Source: Amia ocellicauda
Taxonomy: Eukaryota > Chordata > Actinopteri > Amiiformes > Amiidae
DNA: 64,000 nt
Direction of reading: 5' to 3'
Assembly (NCBI RefSeq): GCF_036373705.1
Contig: NC_089852.1
Coordinates: forward strand, 29,748,707 to 29,812,706
Below, piece by piece: positions 33,277 to 47,155 of the stretch. Position 1 is the first letter of the stretch; every line of letters starts with the position of its first letter. The translations under genes were made by a program, and so were the position numbers. The notes beneath the pieces are model-generated. The model did not search any database. It was not told the origin of the DNA and worked only from the letters and a program-made list of their open reading frames with translations.

Positions 33277-36050
33277 GAAGAGGTGCCCTGTGTCCAGTCT
33301 GCTGAGGAGGTGACTGAGCTGTATCCTGTGTATTTCAAACAGGAGCGACCAGACCTGGAATCTGCCCTCAGTGAAGAGCAGGTGAGGGGTCAGGTTTAAC
33401 CTTGCAGGGGTAACTAAGCTGTTTGTGAATAATGTAGAATCAGACTCTTAATATTTGCCTTAAAACTGGCTTTACATTCAGAAAATGAAAGTGTGCAAAT
33501 CATTGAAGTGCATAGTACTACATGCTATTAAAAATATACTAGATCTGCTATCAAAGGCTATAGGTTACAAATGTTACAAGGTGGAGTTTTGAGGTGAGAG
33601 AATCACTCATTAAAACAGCTGCATCACAGCTCCTGTCCAGTCAGATTTTGTTTTTTAATAAACTTTTTATAAAGTTGTTATATTATGTTATAGCACAATG
33701 CTTTTGACCCACACAGAAAAACACATTTAGAATTTTCCAAAAAGCATTTTACGTTATTTTATATTCACTGCAGTGTTTTCCATTTGTCATCCAATCACCA
33801 TTTGGGATGTCCTCCTCTGCTGCCTAGCAGGTGCTCTGTTCCAAGTGATTGTTATTTTTTGTTGCTAACTGATGAAAATATTTTATAAAGGAAAACCAAA
33901 ACTTTCTCTGCACTTCAGAGGACATCAATATTCAGGGGCAACGAGGCAGTTCTAGGAGACTAAATTCAACCCAGATCCAGCTGTTGAAAGAGACTGCACT
34001 GGAAAAATAAAACAACAAAGAAACACACAGAGCCTGTGGTGCGCTGATGGCAATTTAATTCCCCATGTAATACATTCCAAATCACACAGATTCTCTAGTG
34101 AACACAATCTATACCTTATTAAAACAGTAAGAGGTTTGCATCTTGTCTGTTGATTGGTCCAAGAGCTGAGGATTACTGCATCCTAAATATGTCAACTTCT
34201 TCGTTTTCTTCTCATCTTAAGATGTAAAAGTATAATTATATTCTTCATTCTAGGAGCTAAAAACACCACAGGGGAGAACTGGACAGGACTTGGCCAGTGG
34301 TGAACATTTCCTATTGACCGCATCATTCCAATTATGTGCTTTCTTTTGATTTTTTTTCATAGTGGTATTTTTATTATTTGGAATTGCCAATTATTTGATT
34401 CAATTTTATTCCAATTTCCCTTTTACCAAACACTTTTAATGGATTGGTTTATTCAATTGCCGTGCCTCAGTGGAGCTGCAGACAATACTCCTGTTTTCTC
34501 TCTGTTCCAGGGGCTGTGGAGGCCAGTGATCGCTGTGAGGAGGACTGGGACTGCAGTCGGAGGCTGGATACAGAGCTGACTGCTACCGGAGGCAATGGGA
34601 AGATCAATGAGCAGCATAAGAGTGAACAGAGTCAGGAAGAGCTCAACGGATCGCAGCCTGTCCACATGGCAGAGCCAGGACTGGAGTGTGTAACACAGAG
34701 ACGCAATCCAGCAAGACCTGAGCATGGAAGAGGGGTGCTCAACAACGTGTCTCCCGGGAATAAAGAACATGTCAATGGAATTCTATCTGTCGTTAAACAG
34801 GAACAAACAGAATTAGTGCTGAATGAACAGGACACCTTTGTTTCAAAACCGCACGCTGGTCTTCAGCTGAAACCCCATAAATCACATGGACCTTCTATAG
34901 GACCTGATACACAAGATACCCTTTTGAAATGTGTCACTTATTAGACAGAGAATGAACTCCGGCCTATTATAGATGAGAACACAGGGACTGAGCCAGATCT
35001 CTCCCAGCTGGAACAATACAGAGAGGACACAGGGAGCTGAGGACAACAGCCACAACAAAGGATTCCCCTTCAGGAGGAAGTGAGGCCGTGCTTACTATCA
35101 TTACAACCCCAAAACAAGACCTCCAGCCCTTACAGCCCACTGGCAGTGAACAAAAACACTGCAGAGTTCAGTGGAAACCCAGAGGACTGTAATTACTGTG
35201 CACAGTGTGGAAAGAACTTCAGAAGAGCTTCCACTTCAAACACACCAGTGCAACCACACCCAAGAGAGGCCTTATAGCTGTGAGCAGTGTGGAAAGGGTT
35301 TCCTCACAGGAGGACACCTCAAAGTGCATTACCAGATTCACACCCAAGAGAGACCGTTTAATTGTAGCCATTGTGGGAAGAGTTGTGCTACCTCATCGAA
35401 GCTTAAAAGACACCTGCGCATCCACACAGACGATAAGCCGCACAGTTGTCCTCAGTGTGGGAAGTGTTTCAGACAGTCTTGGAATTTTAAGTCACAAAAA
35501 TAACACACAGCTGTGACCGGTGTGGGAAGGGTTTCATGACACCAAGTCCACTGAAAGTACATTCCCGAATCCACACAGGACTGAGACTATAGTGGAGTTG
35601 TCAGTGTGGGAGGAGCTACATTGCTCGTCCACACGTGAGAAGCCATAGAGCTGCGGTCAGTGTGCGAAAACATTCTGGCACACCAGAGAACTCACACAGG
35701 AAAAGACCGCAGCTGTGAGCGGGTGTGTTCTGGGGGGTTGCAGTATCTATTTCTATCATGATACAAAAATAAATAAATAAAGCATAATATCAAGTAAAGG
35801 CCATATTAGTGTGGGTGGAGTTTTATTGCGTCAGGACAGCTGAAAGCAAATGACCAAATTCGGAGACACCACATAACTGTAGTCAGTGTGGGAAGAGAAT
35901 GTGCGGATCCACGCAGGAGAGAGACTGTACAGCTGTGCACAGTGAGGAGTTTGACAGTCCTTTTAACAGGGAATTCACAGTGAAAAAACCTCACAGCTGT
36001 CAGTGTGGGCAGGGTGTCCTAACACCACAAAAACTGGTCATTACTTAATG
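33277..36050 (+). pseudogene. C2H2 zinc-finger protein gene, broken
   Basis: Three exons join in phase: one ending at 33381 (acidic EEVTELYPVYFKQERPDLES, the leader common in fish C2H2 proteins), 34254-34299, and one starting at 34511. The third reads open to a TAG at 34942-34944, with a TGA at 35038-35040 in the same frame. The finger region follows with at least one frameshift: the first finger (YCAQCGKNFRR) is in the leader frame, the next two (YSCEQCGKGFLTGGHLK, NCSHCGKSCATSSKLKRH) in another, the third is cut short at 35.50 kb, and further fingers to about 36.05 kb are broken by stops. Intact copies would be nuclear DNA-binding proteins. The first exon start was not found. Confidence 0.82.
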
Positions 36051-36060
36051 CAGAAGAGAC

Positions 36061-36819
36061 CATATACTCATTAATTAATCTGATTGAGAGGAACACGTTC
36101 CATTTCACAAGTTACTTAAAGGAACTGTACTCACTCTATATACAGCTCAGATCATTTGGGGGTTTTGGCCCAGGAGCATATTTCAGGTTTAAACTGGTAG
36201 TCTGAAACATTCTTGGGTCATATGTGATAAAATATTTATAATACCTGTAATAGAGTATGACTACTAAGCCTCCAACTAAGGTCAATTTCTCCTTCGTTCT
36301 CAAATAATTAAAAGTCTTTGCATTTGCATTCTATATAAAAATATTCCTAAGTCACATTTTATGAGTTTTGAAAAGGCAGATCTGAATAACAGGAAGAGCA
36401 CTATCTTGGGAGGATTAAGTTTGTTGTTATGCTACCAAACAGGATCATTCATTAACAGCATGAATATCATAGTTTCCTTTTACTGAAGTCCCAGACATAT
36501 TGTGGCTTTGGAGAATATTTTGAGCAGTATAATCTAATATGGGACACATTGAGACAAATCAATCTACCAATTTATGAATTTTACCAATCTACGAATATAC
36601 AGCATTGAAAGTTGGGTATCCTTCTATTGCATTCTGTCACTGATGTTAAAAACTGATGCTGGTCTCCAGTAAAAAGACATTACCTTTGAAGGTGGGATAC
36701 AAATATTCCCCCTGAAACCCTAAAGACCCCAGGAGGAGCAGTCGGTCACCAGTCAATCATTTTCAGGTTACAACTCTGCTGTATACTCTGTATTAATCTA
36801 TTCTGTTAATCTCGTCATC
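36061..36819. other. spacer and probable c1qtnf9 3' UTR
   Basis: A+T-rich, no supported gene. As c1qtnf9 ends at 36820 on the minus strand, the right-hand part should be its 3' UTR; no canonical poly(A) signal was recognised. Confidence 0.4.
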
Positions 36820-37589
36820 TCAGTTGGCAAAGAGCAGAAACCCTGAGAAGGTCGTGTCATCATCCTCATCTGCGAACAGCCCGTTGAAGAACTCTCCTCC
36901 CACCACCTGCAGCCACACCCTGTCTCCTGCATCTAAGTGCAGAACAGTGCCCCCTGCGGCCTGGTCTTCACTGTTCTGATATTTGTCCATGGTGTGAATG
37001 ATCCGCTCCCCATTTCTCATCAGGGCCACCTTCACGTTCTTGGAGTAGACTGTGATGTGGTAGGTGAAGTAATACGCTCCTGTAAATGCACATGTGAACC
37101 TGCCTGTCAGAGGGTCATAGTGGCTCTGCTGGTTGTAGATGATTTTGTCGAAGCGAATGGGTGTGTTGATGGGGGGCAGCTTGGTGGCCTCTGTCAATCC
37201 CACAGAGAAGGCACTCCTTGGAATCTCCGGCATGTTGCCTTTTTCACCCTTCTCTCCCGCATCTCCCTTCTGCCCTGTCTCACCTCTGTATCCGATGCTG
37301 CCCTTCGTACCTGGTGGGCCAATCTGACCCATTGGGCCAGTTAGCCCCGTGGGTCCCCTGGGGCCAGAAAAGCCTCTTTCTCCTTGAGGACCTAACAGGC
37401 CCTGTTGCCCCTTGAGCCCCTGTGGCCCCACGTCGCCCTTGTGTCCCTGCGGCCCAGGCAGCCCCAACTCGCCTTTCTGTCCTTTCGCTCCAGGAGGCCC
37501 TGCAATGCCCTGAGGCCCCATTTTCCCAGGAAAGCCCCTGTCGCCTGTCTCCCCTCGTCTGCCCTTCACGCCAGCAGTGCCTGCAGTGC
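36820..37589 (-). CDS. c1qtnf9: c1qtnf9 exon 3: main collagen tract and C1q domain
   Basis: The last exon carries most of the collagen region and the whole globular C1q domain (about residues 203-340; [45 protein letters not shown]). The Gly-X-Y register is uninterrupted from the acceptor to [10 protein letters not shown]-rich collagen codons produce several long antisense frames, which are not genes. Confidence 0.92.
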
Positions 37590-38499
37590 CTAGGGATAGC
37601 AAAAGCACAATCTCAATCCTTACCTATCACCCAGCTAGGGGATGACAATCCAATAATTGAGTAATTAGGAAAAGTATGAAGTGGTACTAGTTGTTTAATT
37701 AGCTTTAATGATGAGTCATATAAAAAATGACAAAAGCAAGAGGAGTTCTTGATGAGTTTCTCACCTGATTCTCCTTTATCTCCCTTTGGCCCGTCCTTTC
37801 CTGCTGCGCCACAGGTCCCCAACTCACCTGTCAAAGGCAAAGACCAAAAACTTGGAAACATGCAGCGCTATACATTTCTCTTTTTCAAGTTATTCATTAA
37901 TACTTGTCAAATTCATTAAAAGCTACAAATGCAACATAATTACTGAAGCAGGAGGGGCTCAACATTCGAGAATTCAAATCATGTCATCCAACTTGTGGTT
38001 GTGCAGGAATGTGGCGATTACACAGTAACAGAATATCTAGAGGATAGCTAAACCATTTACGTCATTTGGAATATTTGCCATAAGCTTTGAAATTTGATTG
38101 TTTTGTATTGTTTGTACACTTTTACATTCTCTATGTTCTAAACTGTTTCTTCATAATGGATAATACATTGTTTGTTCAGCTTGTGCTGTTCGCTCTCACT
38201 CTTTTCAATTATGTAATCTTTACAAGGTTAAAAAAAAAGACAGTTGAGCATTAAAAGCTTAAATGCTCACTATCTGTATGTCCAGCTCTCAACAGAACCC
38301 TGCTACTACCTTGATCTCCCTTGTCACCCTTAGAACCATCCCGCCCATCTCTGCCTGGGACCCCGTTGTGTCCAGGCTCTCCAGGAATCCCAGGGTAGCC
38401 AGATGGACAGCTGTCCCTTCTGTGCAAATCCTCTGCTTTGGCCAGAGCCGCCAGCAGGACAAGGGAAACGGTCACTCTGTATATTGGCATTAACTCCAT
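36820..38499 (-). CDS. c1qtnf9: C1q/TNF-related protein 9 (secreted adiponectin paralogue)
   Basis: Three coding exons on -: 38499-38310, 37827-37765, 37589-36820; joined frame 1023 nt, 340 aa (human CTRP9 is 333). Residues 1-22 are a signal peptide ([20 protein letters not shown]). A short Cys-containing segment (DSCPSGYPG) leads into Gly-X-Y collagen repeats to about residue 197, including [19 protein letters not shown], nearly the same as human. The C-terminal C1q/TNF domain ends [16 protein letters not shown], again as in C1QTNF9. The family forms secreted trimers that assemble through N-terminal cysteines; CTRP9 is a cardiometabolic hormone acting through adiponectin-type receptors. Both introns are phase 1 and split a collagen glycine codon. 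Exon 2 adds an unusual cysteine inside the collagen run ([10 protein letters not shown]). The ATG has A at -3 and G at +4. It lies downstream of spata13 in the same orientation, as in human. Confidence 0.9.
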
Positions 38500-38711
38500 G
38501 CTCTAGAAAAAAGACAAATGCTAACCTATAGCAGCAGCGGTTTGTGTGCATAGAAAAATATTAAATATAATCTGAAAACATATTCTAATTCTAATCTCAT
38601 TTTAACTTACTCATTTTCAGGCACGTGCACAGGTAAGGCTCAACCTGTGCAGAGCACATTCCCTTTTTCCATAAGCCTTCCAAAGTGCCCTTTTTCCCGA
38701 GCACCTGCTCT

Positions 38712-38787
38712 CCGGACCACATTTCGGCAGCTTCCACTCACCCGCCTCCCCGGACCGCACTTCGGCCACTTACCACCCACCTCCCCC
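38712..38787. repeat. two tandem copies of a 38-bp GC-rich unit
   Basis: Copy 1 starts CCGGACCACATTTCGGCAGC, copy 2 CCGGACCGCACTTCGGCCAC. Both end in a C-rich CACC(C/A)(G/A)CCTCC tract. A GC-rich island in A+T-rich DNA 210 bp upstream of the c1qtnf9 start codon. Confidence 0.7.
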
Positions 38788-41559
38788 CCGACCACAAAAA
38801 TGTCTGTGCACAGCACTGCTCATGTTCAATTAGAGAATTATAAAGGTACTTAATTTTTCAGATATACTCCAAAAATAAAAATAGGAAAAACAAAACAAAA
38901 AATTTCACAGGAATAATTGTGATGACCAACACATGGATCTATAGAGTAATTAGCTGCACAATAACAATACCGGATAGATTTTTTACAATAGCATTTTTTT
39001 AAGGCAAAATATAATACAAACCATAGTAGATCTTCACGCAGCTAAGAAGAATGTCAACATGGAGGTCTTACACACAATGGCATCTGCACTTCGGTTGCAA
39101 TGTTTTAAAGGGTCTAGTGTACATTTACTTGTGCAATCCATGCAAGCAAATGGTCAAACCTATCCTGAAGGTGTGGCTTGTTAGGAAAGTCCAATGTCTA
39201 TAACACAGAGTGGAGTGAAACAACATCCTCTGATTTCCATAATCAATTCATCTGCTCTAGATTAGAGCAACGGAATGTCACTACAAAACCTTGTCACAAT
39301 ATTTTATATCCCACTTTTACAGGCGCACAACAGATTTTGGGTGAGGCTCTGTAACTTGCAGGGTGAAGTTCCTTTAACACGAGCACAAAAACCTGGGGTA
39401 GACTTTCTGTTCATGAAATCTGGTAGAAAGTACTCACCTCAGAAGGTGTGGTCAGTCAACACTGACCCAGATAGAGCGGGACACACTGTATACTTCTCTC
39501 AGTGACTGTAAATCTAACAGTCCTTGAATCTAGTGTAAGAGTCTCCATTCTGCAGGACACCGTGACCAAACATAGGGAGGATCTATCTGGGTACAGGATG
39601 CTAGTGTGGAAGGGGCTTAAGATTCATCAGACTGATTTAATGCATCTGAACATTTCGTTTTACAAATCATCAATAATACTTTTCTTTGTTTGGGTTCAAT
39701 ACACAAGTCTGCATCTTTGTCTAAATAGTATGAATGCAGTATGTTTCAACACAGTTTCACAGTCCTGTCATCCTGCAACATACTCATACTAAAAGCTTTA
39801 TGCTTTTATTTGTATTACTATTTATGGGGGAAAGCACTTCCAGGCCTTCAAGGCTGAGCTCCTGCAGGGTTTATAAGTGCCTCTCAATCATCCACTGCTT
39901 GACACCTGTAAATAACAGGCAATTTTGACTTGCTGACTTACACCATCAAGGAATCCAATTCCCTTCCCCTACTGTTGTGTATTTAAGTTTTTATATTTGA
40001 AATAAATTACAATATGGGGAAAATTTATACCAAATTCATTGGCTCAACAACAATTGTAGAATCAAAAAGGCACAACGCATTGACCCTCTTTCAGTAGAAT
40101 TAAACTAAAACATATTAACTTAAGATACATTAAGGGTAATTAAATGGGGAAGTGATGAACTTCTGATGTCACTATTTCTGGAATGATCTACACAATTAAT
40201 AAAGTATACACAATGTGATCAATACATGTATATCTGCATTACTGATTAGCCTGATTAGCTGTATTTCAATACTACCTATGGCAAGTACAATAATGAGGGA
40301 ACATGCAGAAATGACAAGAGCTTTATATATTACAAAACATGTAAATATGGTTCTGCCCCAAAACATATTGCAAAATATAGTACTGTATTCAAAATACGTC
40401 TGAATTATTGTTGAAACAAAGTATATTTTATATACATGTAATATCACTGAAAATATATATAGGTTTACATTTTTTAAATGTATTTTCAGTATTAAAACAT
40501 TTTGAATTGGAAGAATTGGTGTGTATTTAGCAGTGTATTTAATAACCATTTACAGATTTAATAATACAATTATTGGTATCATACATGTATGAGGTAGCTG
40601 CATTGGAACTATACAGCTAGCCTCCCCTTATGTGCTATTAACACTGTGGCACTTGAGTAAAGCATTTCAGTAAATGGCTTTATTTGTGTGCATTAACATG
40701 TTCCACACTTACCTGATTGTGTGTGGGTGTGTGGGGGCTATCAATGGGGAGGGGGGTAAGTCTCCACACAGGCCTTGTTGTTGATTATCTGTCTGCAAGG
40801 CTGAGTAGCCTGAGGCCATAATGGCTTAAAATACATATAGAAGTAATACTTTAGAACTATAAAATATACATATATTTATACAGTGTTTGTTTCTATGAAA
40901 TACACAATATTGCTTATAATTTGTACTTGGAGAAATACATTTTTAAAGTGTAATACATATTGTATCATAGTGTAAACGTGCAAATTTTACATTTGAAAAT
41001 ATATTTGATTTTCATAAGAGCAGACCAAATGAAAAGAAGCATACTTCTCACATTTTGTGGGTCACATCATTTTAATATGAGTTTGGTGTTTTTTATACAG
41101 GGCCTATATTTATACTTTGTGGTATATGTTCATACTGCAGAATGACAGCATTTGAAGTATAGTGGAAATTAATAGAAAAGCATGGACCGTACAGATGTAT
41201 AAAGCAGGCATCAGCTTGTAACTTGTAATCCTTCACATAATTCAAGCTTCAAGAGGCAAAATGGTAAATGTTTAAGCAAAATAAAAGTAACATTTTAGCA
41301 GATCTTTGGAATGGCACTGTTAATCTTTCAGTAGTTGTGGAGGTAATACATCAACAAAGTTTAAGCCACTTGTCTCCACTTCATTCCAGAAAATGTAACT
41401 TAAAAAAATAATAATAATTAAAAATGTCACAGCTTTCAGACACAACAAATGATAAAAAAAACAAAACAACAGGTGCCTGTCAGTGCTGCAACAATACACA
41501 GCTATTGGATGTCGTGTCTTTTAAAAGATTATATGTATTCAACTATTAAAGCAAAAGCT

Positions 41560-41571
41560 TTTATTTTTATT
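41560..41571 (-). terminator. candidate poly(A) signals for spata13
   Basis: Two adjacent TTTATT hexamers on +, reading AATAAA on the minus strand, about 630 nt after the spata13 stop. Other A+T-rich candidates exist nearer and further, so the choice is tentative. Confidence 0.3.
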
Positions 41572-42200
41572 GAAGTCCACAGAGACGTTTTGAATCATCC
41601 CATAAGTTCAGCAAGCACGTCCACCCGCTCAGGGAAATCATTGTGCTCAAACTCAGGCCAGTCCACTGAAAGGACAGTTAAAGGCTCTCTCCATGAGAAT
41701 CATTTCTTCATATGTCCGTTTATCACACGCATTATATACATACACACACACACATATAAATATATGATTTAATCTTCCCACCTTCTATGTGGTCGTCAAA
41801 ATTAGTGTGTGTGAGAGATTCACAGAAAAAGAAATTGCAGTTTTAGGTAAAAAAGAAAGATATATCTTCTTTCACTTTAATACCAGCACTAAAATTTCTC
41901 TTCTCTAATATAATGTCCCTAAAAGCAAGATATACTTCAGAAATATTGCACACACCATTAAAACTCATGGACACTCAGAAATTGGACATCAAATATTACA
42001 AAAGGATCCAGCCTTATAGAAAATGCAAGTATTTCTAAACTTTGCTCAATACATATATATTTCCATATAGAGTACACATTTGTCAGTATTCCTGTGAAGT
42101 ATAAGGTAGGAATATGCTCAAAAAAAGCAGAACTGAAATATCTACAAGTGTCCTCCACTCCTTGCCGCCAGATGAAATGGCTCTTACTCCACACATTCCC

Positions 42201-45200
42201 TCACTTCTTGAACGGGGCCAGACGGGAGAAGCTGTGCCAGAACGGGGACGGCTTCCTCTTGGGCTCGGCCAGGGAGAAGACCTGCTGCTGGGGGACACTG
42301 GTGGGCACCGTCACGTGGCGCTGATGCATTGGGTGCAGGGCCTGGTGTGGTGGGGGCACAGGGCATCCACTGTAGCTCAAACCTGCAACATTAGAAAGAC
42401 TAACTTGTATCTGCATGTCTGTGAGAACACATAAAAGAAACCAACACAGATACATATATAAGGAACAAATTGTAATTTTCTTCTTGATGACTGTGCAGAT
42501 GAAGGGCACAGAATGTTTTCTCAAAGTTATTTCCTTTATATTTTGTGCTGATAAGATCACATCCTATCTTTCTTTTAAAGCTGTCAGCAGTTGGATATTA
42601 AAATAACTAGAAAACACTCTTACTCTTCAACTTTCCTTGTCTTGATTTTTTTGCATTTAGCATTGCTTGTTTCTTCTGGTTTTCACTGATTTCCATTCCT
42701 ACAAAAAAGAAAAAAAGAAAAATACATTGCAGGTTAATGTTAGAGTAAAGGAAAATTAAACAGTTGAACCTTCAGCCTTGCACTTTGCTACAATGTTAGG
42801 CATCACATAGGATACGATTAGCATATGTTTGTCATGTTTTTGTATAAAATCATGGATGATCATCAAATATTATAGATTTATAAATATAATATCTCACTGA
42901 CCCATCTCCTCGTCTTCCTGCACCCTTTTCCTCTCGTTTGCAAAGGCTAGCAGCCATCTCTGCTTGTCTTCCAGCTTCTTCGCAGAGAACATATAAACTT
43001 CATCAGAGGGTTTGTCTCGGAGCTTGAACGCATTTTTCACGGTGATGTTAAAGTCCCTGTCCTTGCCGTCTTCCGTGTCAATCAGCTCTGTGTGGTCCAT
43101 GTCTATGCGGCCTTTGTAGTACAGCATGTCTCTCCGCAGAAGATCCTTCTTACAGAATATGAGCTGGTGGTCGAACAAGAAGAAGGCCCTCTGCCGAGTC
43201 TTGCCTTGCCGGGTGATTTTCGTCAGCTCTCCGGAATGGATGAGCTCGGAGCTCCGACACAAAACATCCTCCCCCTTTAACAAATAAGACAGAATCACTG
43301 TTTAGGGGATTGTATTTATTTACCCACCCACCATTCTCTTGCTGCTCAATGCGCTGGAATCAGACACCGGAGACAGCGGTGACTCACCTCCCAGGTCAAA
43401 ATGCAGACCTGCCAGTGCGCAATCTTGTCAATGCTCTCCAGCCTCCTCTTCCTCTCATTGATAAGGCAAGCGACGTTCTTCATTGCTTCATACGCAGCGG
43501 TTATATTCTGATAGTCACTAGGGAATAAATTGTGTAAAATATATTCAATATATGTAGTTGCATTCACACCATTCAATAAAAAAATTTGAATTCACCTATA
43601 TTTATCTTGTTGCTTGCAGAGCTTTATAAACAGTAATTTAATCGAATGAAAACTGTAATAAATTCTAGTTGATTAAACTGAATTTCAGATGGGGGGGGGA
43701 AAGCCTTTGACTGTCATTATCTCTATAAATCCACACATAAAAATGGATTGCATGATGCCTGTTCTTTAATATGTGCAATCAAATTCGGTATTCTGTGTCT
43801 GCTGTTTGCTGCTTTGCTCGGGAGGACTACACAGGTCTCCATCTCACCTGTGCTCCACCGTGGTGTACTTCAGCAGCTCTGCCAGCTGGAGGGGGTACTT
43901 GCATATCTTCTGCACCGGGGTGAGCAGGAAGCCGTCGATGGCAATGTCAATCATCTGCTGCAACAGACGGCAAGCCTCGAAGAAGTGCCGGTATTTGCTG
44001 TGCTTCATCAGGTGGGAGAGCTCCGTGCAGGCACTGGGGTGATTGTTACAGTACTCCGAATAGATTGAGAAGCCTTCTTGCTGTGAGGAAGAATAATTCA
44101 ATCAGCGTTTCACATTCAAGACCTTCAAAACTATCCTGAGACCAACTCAAAAGGAAACTACATTTTCTTATTTGAAAACGGATAGTTGGTTTAATTTGTT
44201 GAGGAAAGTCAGTCCTCGAATGTTTCAAAGGCACAGCATGTCTGTGAGAAACGAAACCCCTGTGTGTTCCCTCTAGCCCATCTGCAAGATCTTTCCACTC
44301 TTTGTTTTGTAGTAATATTACGCTATTTCCGACTAAGCATCAGTGAGAAGTTAATTCATCTTTGTGGTGACATTTTGGTTGACTGTGCTGAAATGAACTG
44401 TGTGACTTACTTCTCTACATGTTCTGTAACTCAATTCTCGGGCTGACTGTTTATTTATTTTCCCTTACGAACCTATCGGGCCCCTCTGAACTCACGTGCA
44501 GAAGGAAGCAGGAGCCGATTTCACTCCGATGAGGCTCCTCCTTGTTGTACTGCTTCTCCAAGTCCTTTAAGAACTTCCTTTGGAATCTGTAGATATCTTC
44601 AATATTGCCAAATATTGTCCTCAGCTGAATATCATTAAACATGCCTGTGTGCTTCCGACACTGCCTGATATAGCCCTGAATAAACAATAGAACAATTAAC
44701 TTTACAAACTGAATGAATGGAAATGTTTTGCTAAAATAAATGAACATAAAAAAAATTACTCTAACGTTTTACAAATTACGTTTAATAAATGTGGAGGCCA
44801 CTGTAAAAGGTGATAAACATACTCTGGGCATGTATCGTATTATGTTTTTATTGAACTGTCTACATTCCTGTGGACACAGACCTCACAGATGTCCTTCAGG
44901 TGCTTGATGTAGACCCGCTCTGTGTTCATGATCTCCTTGATGACGTTGGTCCTCATCTGGTCTTTGTGTTCCGAGCTCTTGTGCCGCGGCTCTTTGCAGG
45001 AGGGGTCCGTGTCATCCAGTGTGCTCTCTGCGCTCTCGGCCACGCAGTCCTCCTGGTTCACCCGCAGCTTTGAGAGCAACACACAGTCGCATTAGGGCAC
45101 CGATTCCACCCTCAGCATTACACAATCAAGTGTATGTTTTCTGTATTGTCATGTCTTACTTCAGAATACACTTACATTCAGAACTGCATAAACTACACAA

Positions 45201-47090
45201 CAAAATATAAGTATGTCTGCTGTACAAAATTTTGGATCTTAATTGGCTAAGAACAATGGATTACTTCAGTGTGATTAAATTGCACTTTGAAAGTTTTCCC
45301 TTAATTTAAGAAACAAGGAATGATGCTTTACATTTTCTATTAAGTTTCATAAGCCAACTTGTGGACATTTAACACACAGCATAAATGTATGTTATCCTGG
45401 CACATGGCAGAGAAACTATCCTTTCATTATTACCCTTATTTTTGCCAGAAGATGGGTGGAATGCAACTTTAAAGACTGCACTGCATAAACACAACAGACC
45501 ACAATAATTCATTTATACCCATAATACAGAAGGGACTCAGAGTATGAACCTTTGTCACTTACCCTGACAAAGCTTGAAGGGAACCACGCTTGTTTGTCCT
45601 CAATCCTGCCCCACCACCACTCTTTGTTATTTGCATCAAGGACATGAATGACATCTCCTGCTTTGAAAGCCAGCTCCTGCTCGCCCATGGAAACATGATC
45701 CCACAGTGCCTCTGCATAGACAACAGTGCCATCCGCGATGAGCTGGGACAGAGCGCACAGAGGAGACACAAATCATTAGCAATTGTTGAAAGCATGCCTA
45801 GTCAAAAAAATATATGATATCAGAGTAAACAATGGAATTAAATCCTGAAAAGTCCCTCTCGGGAATAAAATGGCTGAATGGCAGTTACTTCGTTAACAGC
45901 GAGCTGCTCTCCCCCAGGCTGCAGGTATCGAGGACTCCCCTCGGCCATCTCGTCGAAGCTGTAGTCCTCTTCGCTGCCATTGTCGTCCACAAGGGCTCCA
46001 GTATTGACAGCTCCATCTGCAGAGGATAAACAAACGAGCACAGACATTAAATCTCATGTTCAATCTTTCAACTGGCTCCTGTAAATAGTCTGGCGACCAC
46101 GGACCATTTTCATACATTTAAATAAGGTCAACTAAAGCATCTGACTTGTATCTAATGTTCATGTCCAAAGAACTTAAGTGCCCAAATTAGAAAATGACAT
46201 AAGAAAGGCCTCAGTCAGTCACAGCAGAGTGAGATGTATTGCTGGTCTAAACCATGGTATCCAGTGACAATTCAGCACTGGCCAGCAAGCTGTGGAGGCC
46301 AGCAGGGTGCTTTATGTTTAAGAAGGGTTATTCAATTTTTTGCCATTTGCGTAATGCAGAGCATCAATGCACCTGCAGTCTCCGAGGAAGACAAGATGCC
46401 AGCAGGTTCCTGGCACTGGCTCCGAGTCAGGGAGTTCCAAGAACTGTTTTTTTCAATAATATGTACCATGTGACTGGCCCTGACCAGTACATTTTCAACC
46501 AGGAGAGGCATTTATGCCCAAATTAAGTAGGAAATGCACTGTAAACAGTTTTAGAGATTTAATAAGGAAACACACACACAAAGAGATAAAGCAATGAATT
46601 TCTCTGAACTCTGCTTGATCAGAACTGACAACACTGGCCAAACATTTTTGTATCCAGACAAAGGTCACAGATTACTGGTTTCCACATGTATTTTTGGTTG
46701 TGTACCACAGTATAATAGAACCCCATGAATAATGCTTGCAATGTATGTGTGCATGCCATTTGTCTTGCCCACTTTGTATTAATAGTCAACTTTTCTGTCT
46801 GTCTGGTTTGAACCACAGTGTTTCCTGTTTCAACTTTAGTTTGAAGACAGAAGCAACGCTTCCTTGTTCAATGAAAAATTATAATTATTTATATGTTTTC
46901 CTATAAGCTAAATGTAACTTTGTTGCTGGGTAGAACTGAGTGATGTATGATGTCATATTGACTATATTACCCCATGCAAGATCTGAACTCATTGAGACAT
47001 TCTGCGAGAGCAACTCCCCTGCATGCTTGAATTAAAGGATCAATCTTTACACTGACATCTTGTCATGAATTCCTTAATTGTCTCTTCACA

Positions 47091-47155
<65 letters not shown>

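Larger units (their letters stand above)
38500..42200. other. spacer between c1qtnf9 and spata13
   Basis: Holds the unseen promoter of c1qtnf9 (minus strand, right of 38.5 kb) and the 3' UTR of spata13 (left of 42.2 kb). Mostly A+T-rich, no supported exon. A 117-codon minus frame at 40.2-40.5 kb is A+T-rich and resembles nothing. Confidence 0.5.

Noticed and set aside
36937-37664. Plus-strand frames of up to 135 codons
   Set aside because: Antisense of the GC-rich collagen and C1q exon of c1qtnf9.
40196-40549. 117-codon minus frame rich in Ile, Tyr and Phe
   Set aside because: A+T-rich DNA gives such hydrophobic chance frames; no motif, no splice or promoter support.
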